From the NCBI RefSeq assembly GCF_002999335.1, contig NW_020312119.1, positions 1 through 64,000 of the forward strand: a stretch of 64,000 nucleotides of DNA, given 5' to 3'. Positions 57,401-64,000 of this stretch are shown in pieces. Made by a program: the position numbers and the translations under genes. The DNA is from Cyclospora cayetanensis (Eukaryota > Apicomplexa > Conoidasida > Eucoccidiorida > Eimeriidae). The notes beneath the pieces were generated by a model. The model saw only the letters and a program-made list of their open reading frames with translations. It had not been told where the DNA came from and made no database searches. Every line of letters starts with the position of its first letter. The first letter of the stretch is position 1.

Positions 57401-58508
57401 AGGAGAGCGTTATTTTACAGTGCCTTACGGGGAGTATCTGCCTTTAAAGCTGGTTAGTCCCCCGCATCACGTGTTGCACTTCCCAGTGGGGCGTGTAGTG
57501 CAGTTGCTGCAGGAGGGCCGTCTCTGCCTTCTTCGATTTACCGAGCGAGAGGCCTTGAAGCGTCGCCTGCCACTTTTGGGGGGATCGTCTGGCCCTCCGA
57601 ATGATGCTGCCGTTGGAGGAGGTGGGGGCCTCTTCGGGTTCAAGTCACAGAGAGGCTCAAAGCCTGCTTGCTGCCCTGCGCCTTTGGGGATCGAGAAGAT
57701 CTGCAAATGCAAGTGCAATCACCGTCGCCAGGAGCTGTATGGTCAGCTGAAGCAGCGTCTGCGGACGGACAGGAAAGCCTGTTTGGCAGCGATGAAGGAC
57801 TGCCCAGACCTAAATCATGTGGCCTTCGCTTTACCTTCCGCCCGGACGTACCAGCTCGAAGTGTTGTCCTATCTCTTTGGTGTAGATCCATGGCACTATG
57901 CGAAGAATCGGCATGAGGCGCCACCCAAGGCCGAGATTCCCAACATCATAAGGCGCTACAAGGAGCTGGTTACAAGCAGGGAGTACGAGCAAGCCTTTAA
58001 GAATTGGCTAGAGGAACAAGCCAGAGAGAAGTGTCTCCAGCAGATCACCGCGGATATCACGGCCATAGGGCTTAATCTTAAGGAAGGCGACGGCAGCTGC
58101 CTTTCCACAGCCGCGAATCCCGCTCAGCAAGACCCCAGAGTCCAAGCCAGCATCTCTCAGCTCACACCCAACACTCCTATCTGTGTACGAGTAAAGGCCT
58201 TGTTAGGCCTCCCCTCGGGGAACGAGCAGCACCTCAGGGGCGTGGTACGGCGCGTGCAGATGCTGCCTAGAGGTCGAGCCATTAGTATCTCTATTAATAA
58301 TAGGAAAGAAGAGTTTGTGCTGCTCCCAGAGGACGTAGAGACCCTAGTAGCACATGATGATCTAAGGCTCGTTAGGATGCGCTCCAGGCAATGGTTTGCC
58401 TATGAGGCTCATGGCCCTAACACAGGGGCCTCGAATATTACGGATGCCCAGTGGCTGAGCTCTACACAAGAAGAAAGCTGGAAGGGGGATGTTCAGTCTG
58501 CGGGTTGA
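54472..58508 (+). CDS. 1303-residue Gln/Pro/Gly-rich protein with conserved-looking C-terminal half, unknown function
   Basis: Two exons, 54472-56470 and 56596-58508, join in matching phase via a GGTGAGC donor and a CTTGCCGCAG acceptor. Exon 1 is disordered: Gly/Pro/Gln-rich with many GAP and GGP steps encoded by GGGGCCCC repeats, ending in a basic stretch (SERRRKRGG) that looks like a nuclear-localisation signal. Exon 2 is ordered: MCKEDFLQSLMPLPLPLTA, a Leu-rich domain, a Gln coiled segment, then LVPGTRVYIHLDVLDAK, a Cys-His cluster (KICKCKCNHRRQ), an aromatic helix (FGVDPWHYAKNRHEAP) and a final beta-rich segment (TPICVRVKALLGL, GVVRRVQML). I recognise no family. The Cys-His cluster could bind zinc. 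A nuclear role is inference from the basic stretch. The ATG at 54472 is preferred because the upstream in-frame codons have only a GTG. Confidence 0.75.
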
Positions 58509-59164
58509 GATGCTGCAGCGTGCCGTACCAAGAATGACGCTAGCAGCCGGTGTCACTGCTTGCAACACAATATGCAGGAACAGCGGCACATGCGGTGTTT
58601 CAGTGAGCACCTTGAGTGTATGCGCAGTGCAGAGATCTCATCGGGTAGTGCTACGCCCCGCCGAGGCCGCTGCTTTGGCTTGCCACGGGCCGCAGCAACT
58701 GTATTTCATGAGCGACAGCGAGCTGCGGGTTGCCAGAGTTACTGAACCTTTTGAGCGCTTATCCGTTTTCAGACTGCACTGCATGAGGAAGCCACCATGG
58801 GGGCCTTGTTGTGCAACTACCAGCTCTGCATTTCGCTGAGAGGCTTGGTAGCTAGCTGGCTAGATGAGTAAATAGCTCGACTGGAGGGGAGGGTTGCTCG
58901 CGAAGTCACTGTAGCCCCCTTGGTCCGCGGTAGTCCCACGGGGTCTGTTGCCGCTTCTGGCTGGCACTCAACAGGCCCTGTATCTTAAGCATAGTCTAAA
59001 TGTGTGTGCTTTTTAAAAGGCCTTTCGGAGTCAGAGCAAGTGCGTCGTCGGCTAGCTGGCCCTAAGGTGCAGAGGCCGGTAGATAAGCAAGTGAACCGAA
59101 GCTACGTGGGCGGATTGCTCGCAAGAATATAAGCTCCGGGAGACCTGCTGACGCCAGCACACAA
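58509..59164. other. Spacer between convergent genes
   Basis: 3' flanks of the unknown 1303-residue protein gene and the permease-like gene. A forward frame continues to about 58839 but has no recognisable feature. No repeats stand out. Confidence 0.6.
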
Positions 59165-62100
59165 CTAAGGAACAGAAACGAGAATATTGGAGGTGGCTCG
59201 AGCTGCTGACTGGTTCAGCTCAATGGTTGCCTCAAAGAGCCACTCAGAGAGGTGCTTCGCTGAGGCGCAGGACAGGGACCATGCTTGCCGCAACAGGGAG
59301 ACAGTCAAATATGCGGCATCCACCAGATCTGCTGCGACAGCAACAAAGGCGCAAAGGGTAATCACTAGCAGCAACAGACACGCGAGAAGTCGCTCTCCCC
59401 GAGGGGACTTCAGGTAGGGAAGCAGTGTCACTCGGGTTTCTGATAAACCTCCTGCCTCCTTGCGGCGCTTTGCCGTCCCGCCTCGCAGCTTCGCGGTGCT
59501 TAGTACTACGTAGCCCAGCCCTGTGAGCTTCCATGCTGACCAAAGACTCGTCTTTTGAGTCGTTAAACGTGGCACTGACCCTGATGATGATGCTGCTGCT
59601 GCTGCACCTGTTGCTGCCTCTTCGGCGCCTCCAAGAGTCCCAGGCAGTGACCTCGTTGCTGGCTCTGATCCTCTCGCCGTTTCAGCTGCAGCTGATGCTG
59701 CACTATCTGCAGCAGCAGTAAACTGGCCAAAGGCCCCCTCTCTCGTCTGAAGATAACACAGGGGAAAACAAGACAACACTTAAAGTACGAACATGGGCCA
59801 GAAAAACGGCAGCCATAAACTCCGCAAGCGCGATTCCCACATATTGCCATAAAAAGAAATATAAAGCGAGGAATTCTTTGATCCTCAATGATGATAGATG
59901 ATTTGGGCAAGGCACTGCACTCACGTCTTGAGTCAGCGTCTCCTCTGTTGCTGCTTTGCTGCTTCTGCAGCTATTCCTCGAAGCCGGTAAGGCTCCTGCC
60001 TCCGGTCCAGCTATGTCGGGGAGCGGAGGCACGACAGTGCGGCATACAGTGTACACCCGCTTCCGGGTCCTCAAAATAGGCACTAGTGCCGCTGCTTCCC
60101 CAGCAGCAGCACCAGGAGATGAGGCAACAGTTTGTGTGACTGTTTCTGCTGAGCTTTCTGCTGCTTCTGCAGCTGTCTGTGGTACGGTCTCTGCTTCCCT
60201 GGTCACGGATGCCACGCGTCGTGTGTCGTCTGCTACTTCCTCTTTCGCAGTTTCTGCTACTGCCATTGTTGCTATTTCCTCCGTGCCTTGTGCGCCCTCT
60301 GCTGCAAGGGCTTCACCAGACGCAGTGGGCGTGTCTTCTGGGTGCTTCTCGCACTTTCTTCCCGCCGGTTGCTCCTCAGACAGGATAAAGGCAACGGGGG
60401 ATCGTGGCCTTGATGACCGAACGGCCTTAGGACGCGAACGCCTTCTGGTATTTCCTAGGGCGCAAGTAGACATAGGGTCGAGAGTCACAGCCGCTTCAAC
60501 TGCGGCATCAACACTTCTGCCTCCTCGAGTGGTGGTTGCAACGGCTCCATCGACAGCATCATTAGTTAAATTATCCGCCACCACGACTGGTACAGTGCGA
60601 GGGTGCTGCTTCGGCGAGTGAACGAAAACAGCAGGTGCCGTTGACCTTGCTAGGGAAGTTTCCGATTCGCCCTCGAGACGGTTGGGCTCCAACGATGTTC
60701 TGCTGCCAGGCGCAGCAATTGGCGAGCTTTTCGCTTTGGCTGCAACGTCAGCAGGAGAGCCGGAGCGCACCCGTTCGGTTGTACGCCCATGTGCATGGGA
60801 AATGTTGTCTACCCGGCTGCCGCAACTGCCACTGCTAGTCGTGCCAGTGGAGGGATCCAACTCTTCTGACTGTGAGAACACTGCTGAAGACGTCGCTGTG
60901 TCTTGTTCTGTCTGCGGCAGCAGCTTCTCGACAGGCGCGCGGTCCTCGCGAGCCTGCCGCAAATCCCCTGTTGCCTCCGCGGCTGCTGGTGAACCTGCGC
61001 CCTTGAGTGCGGCAGACTGTGCAGCTCCCAGGTGCTGCACAGTCTGCGGCTTTTCTACTGCAGAAGCCCCTCCATCTGGCTCCTCAACACCACCCGAAAC
61101 ATCTGGTTTAAAAAATACAGAGGTGCCTAGTGCATCGACGGAGGCACGCGTCAAGTTTTTGACGTCTACAGAATTCGTGGGTGAGACTGGCGGGGGGCTA
61201 AGTGCTTGCACGGGAGAGGCCCCTCCCTCTGGAATGCTGTCAGGATGCCGCTGAGGCCTTCCTATCACGGGGGCCCTCCTGCGGCTCCGCTGGAAGCTAG
61301 CTCCAGGTCTTTCGAGGACGGGTGAGGCTTCTCTCGGCTGCTCAAACTCCGCATCTTCATTCATACAGGTATCCGAGGAGAGGCCTGATGCCAACGTTGC
61401 TGGTGGGGTCCCTGTTTCTTCGAATGCGCCTGTCGCTGAGGCTGTGTTGTTTGCATTGTCCACGGATAAGCCTAGACTCTGCGCGCTGCTTTCTCTGCCG
61501 CTCCAGAGAGACGCCACGATTTCGGGTGTCACTACCTCCACATGCGCCGTCTCGCTGGCTGCTGCACCCTCGGCAGCAACACACCATCCTGCAGCTGCTG
61601 TGGCAGTCCCAGATGGTGAGGTGCGGGGCAGGCCACACAGGGAAGGAGATGAGCCCCCCCGCAGAAGCTGAGAATTCTCAGAGGGAATCCCTCCAACAGC
61701 ACTCATGCCACTGCGCAAAGGACTGCAGTCTCCGACTGTAAACGAACTCACAGAATCAAGTTGGTGCCCCTGCCTTCTGGCGAAGCTGTTGCTGGTGGCC
61801 CTTGTAAGCGCAGCCTCACCTGCTGTGCCTCCCGTGCCTGTGATTTCTGTCGAATCCAGTGGCTCATTCTCACGGTGTAGAAGCTGAGCTACGTCACTAT
61901 CCGGAGCTCTGCGTGCGAACTCCTCCAGCCAGTGATGCAGCTGCCTCTGCATCTCCCTGGTTCGAGCGCCCCCAACCCCAGCAACAGCACCCGCGACGGC
62001 TGCAAATCCAGGACCTCTATGATGTACTGCGGAGCCAAGAGGCTTTATGGAAGCTTCTCTAAGGAGTATAGAGCTCTGGGAGTTGAGCTGGAGGCCCCCA

Positions 62101-64000
62101 TCTGTGTGGGTGGGGCCCCCCTCTACAACCTCGTCTCCGCAGTCTTCCGGCACTGCAGGAGAGGTAAAGTCTGCCTGGTACGCCTTCTTAAGCTGTTCGG
62201 AGAAGAAGGACGCGTAAATGAAAGTCAAAGTTGGTATCAAGAAATTAAGGACCAGGCCCGTGCCGAGGGCGAGCACAGAGGACGGCTGCGCGAAGAAAGG
62301 CTGATAAGTCAGCAGCCAATACAGCAGCCAAGGCAGAGTGGAGGCGGTGCGAAACGCGGATTTCTTATCAACGCACAAAGCCATGTTCAACAGATCGTAC
62401 CTACGATGAGCAAGAGACGCAAAAGAACAGCAACAGCACCTTCTTCATACCCTAGGTCCAGGCGTTATGTTAGAACGCATGCGCTTTAGCGAAACTTCGC
62501 TGGCACCCCCACACTTCTCTATTGCAAAGCAAAGGCCACGGTCCATAGACAGCAGCAATGCACTCTCACAAAGGCATGCATGAACATACGTACACAGATA
62601 TACATACCATACGTGCACTGTTAGCTCACTATATGAGCCAAAAAGTTCCGCTGCCTCCCTCGTGCATGGGCTGCCCGACAGTGCCCTCCTTTTTCCCTGC
62701 TAAGCCGCGTCCCCTCTATGACCTCCTCAAAAGCCTCAGAGCTCCACGACAGAAGAAAAAAAGAGATAACAGCAGATACATACATACATATATAGATATA
62801 TATACGAATATGTATGCTAGGGCTTGCTGAATGTGACGCTGAGCACTGACCGCGAGCTGATCTGCGAAAGCACGATGCTGGGAAGCAGCGCGGCGATATG
62901 AAAGAGGCAAATGAAAGCGGCAACCGCGAGAGGTAAATGACCTTCCGAAGTGTGCAGCAGCGATGCCAGGGCGTTGGTGGACTCGGCTGCCCCCACAAAG
63001 GCCGTAGCGCACAAGGAGCCGAAGAGGAAAAAGGCGAACGCGGAGAAAAGACTGCTTACCCAGACGGTTCCCGATATCTGATACGCACACAGACCAACAA
63101 GCAAACAGGCATGCATGCGACTCCCTTTCACATTCCTTCTCGCCGCTGCACGTGTAGTCTTCAGCAACAACAAGGACGCGAAGAGCAAGTGCCCCCACGA
63201 AGTCCTGCAGTACCGAGAGATAGATAGATACATAGAGAGAGAAAACGAAAGAAAGACAAAGAGAGGGGAAAGAGACACAAAGAGGAGAGCAAGAGAGATA
63301 CAAGGTAAACATGTGCGAGACAAGATGAGACAAAAACAGAGATGCAAAATGAGAAAGAGAGGTACAAAGTGAGCAAGAGAGCCGGGCTTTAAGATGGCAG
63401 CTCTGGATTTTCTGCCATTGGGTAGCAGCATTAGGAGGTGGAGGCCGTCTATGTGCGAAGCGGGGTGCTTAGTAGTGAGGTTCACGAAAAGCAAGAGGGA
63501 AAGAGGGGCCATGAGACCATGTAGCGAAGAGGTCGCAAGACAGGAGTTGGAGAAGGATTGGGGGAGGAAAAGCAGTTCTGACAAACCCAAGGGGTCCAAG
63601 CACTATGTGCAAGAAGGGGCATAGGAGGAAGGGTGTACAGCGCTCGCAGGCCTCCCGCCCTTCGTCTGTGCGCTTACGGGGACTTCGTCTCGGACTTCAT
63701 TTGCCCATGAGGGCAGAGAAGATGAAAATCCAAAGGCGTCTACCATTGCTGGTATCGCCGTGCGGGCAGCAAAGCCCCCAAAAATCCAATGCAGCGCTGG
63801 CAGCAGTCCTCCCCGAGTCGTTTCGTCCGTTCTTATGTGTGCCGACGCAAGTCGAGCCTTTGCTTCCAAGATTTCTGGAGCCGTTAAAACGGCAGGAGAA
63901 TCAAACGGCAGGTTTGCAAGTGCTGCTGCCGAGGCTGCGTCTCCTGCGTTGGAGCTGAAGGCCCATGTCCATTTAGAGCCGGATAGGCGGAAAAGTGCCG
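59165..64000 (-). CDS. Amino-acid-permease-like membrane protein with giant low-complexity insertion (5' beyond window)
   Basis: Supported minus-strand exons include one running in from the right edge to a donor at 63678 (assignment to this gene is likely, not proven), about 63077-62851, 62400-59925 and 59746-59165. The last three join in consistent phase. Joining 62851 to 62400 gives ALLPSIVLSQISSRYDLLN followed by paired hydrophobic helices (TLPWLLYWLLTYQPFFAQ, LGTGLVLNFLIPTLTFIYA). This is the pattern of late helices in the amino acid/auxin permease (AAAP, SLC32/36/38-like) family. An insertion of roughly 700 Ser/Thr/Ala/Glu-rich residues follows, then a last exon with a further hydrophobic segment (RLLACLLLLVITLCAFVAV). 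The gene is truncated by the window edge, and the exons between 63.1 and 63.6 kb are unresolved. Confidence 0.65.
62544..62820. repeat. AT-rich microsatellite-like intron segment
   Basis: Short runs of CATA, TATA and GATA units near 62778-62815, between the 62851 donor and 62400 acceptor of the permease-like gene (minus strand). Likely simple-sequence intron filler. Confidence 0.6.
63205..63372. repeat. Long purine-rich tract (pyrimidine tract on the transcribed gene's sense strand)
   Basis: About 170 bases of nearly pure A/G with GATA, GAGA and GAAA units. On the minus strand, which is sense for the permease-like gene, this is a very long polypyrimidine tract directly upstream of a probable acceptor (CGGTACTGCAG) at about 63208. 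Long hydrophobic Leu/Ser/Phe frames it produces on that strand are probably not coding. Confidence 0.75.

Noticed and set aside
62716..63376. Hydrophobic Leu/Ser/Phe-rich minus-strand frames as membrane helices
   Set aside because: The part over 63205-63372 is a pyrimidine tract read as codons; only the segment from 63077 to 62851 has credible splice signals and family-like helices.

Overview
The window reads as nuclear DNA of an apicomplexan coccidian, most probably an Eimeria species. Three things point there: dense CAG/CTG trinucleotide tracts encoding poly-Gln, poly-Ala and poly-Ser inside many proteins; short GT-AG introns in almost every gene; and GC-rich, repeat-rich blocks alternating with an AT-richer, repeat-poor block. 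About 1-17 kb and 45-64 kb are rich in CAG repeats and GGGGCCCC palindromes, whereas about 18-45 kb lacks them and carries a decayed retroelement. I cannot name the species from the sequence.

Layout. 1-247 is a G-homopolymer tract. 248-4036 (+) is a 5'-incomplete gene ending in a W2-type domain like that of eIF4G. 9821-5966 (-) is an eight-exon gene for the kinetochore protein NUF2, with a long Gln-rich N-terminal extension. 11224 to about 13706 (+) fuses an FKBP-like fold to a CS (p23-like) domain. 15822-17060 (+) is an intronless pelota/Dom34 gene. 17.1-20.1 kb is a spacer. About 20.15-25.8 kb is a frameshifted Ty3/gypsy-type LTR retrotransposon between diverged direct repeats. About 26946-29211 (+) is an M50 (site-2-protease type) metalloprotease. 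33674-29937 (-) is an eleven-exon mitochondrial acyl-CoA dehydrogenase of the short/branched-chain type. 33.7-37.0 kb shows no gene. 37045-37875 (+) is a two-exon gene for a small secreted protein of unknown function. 40889 to about 39313 (-) is an SLC44 choline-transporter-like protein. 42891-41520 (-) is a four-exon AlkB-like 2OG-Fe(II) oxygenase. 42.9-45.1 kb is a spacer. 49848-45130 (-) is a 1572-residue single-exon protein of unknown function with a likely organelle-targeting N-terminus. 49.85-54.47 kb is a spacer. 54472-58508 (+) is a 1303-residue two-exon protein of unknown function. 59165 to the right edge (-) is an amino-acid-permease-like membrane protein with a very long low-complexity insertion.

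The genes are unrelated housekeeping and lineage-specific genes in mixed orientation; there are no operons. Exon models were built by hand from GT-AG signals, reading-frame phase and recognisable family motifs. For NUF2, the oxygenase, and most of the acyl-CoA dehydrogenase, FKBP-CS and M50 genes, junction phases agree across consecutive exons, which is good internal support. The most notable points are the acyl-CoA dehydrogenase whose usual catalytic glutamate codon reads glycine, the FKBP-CS fusion, the NUF2 extension, and a repeated acidic VDFS motif in the eIF4G-like protein.
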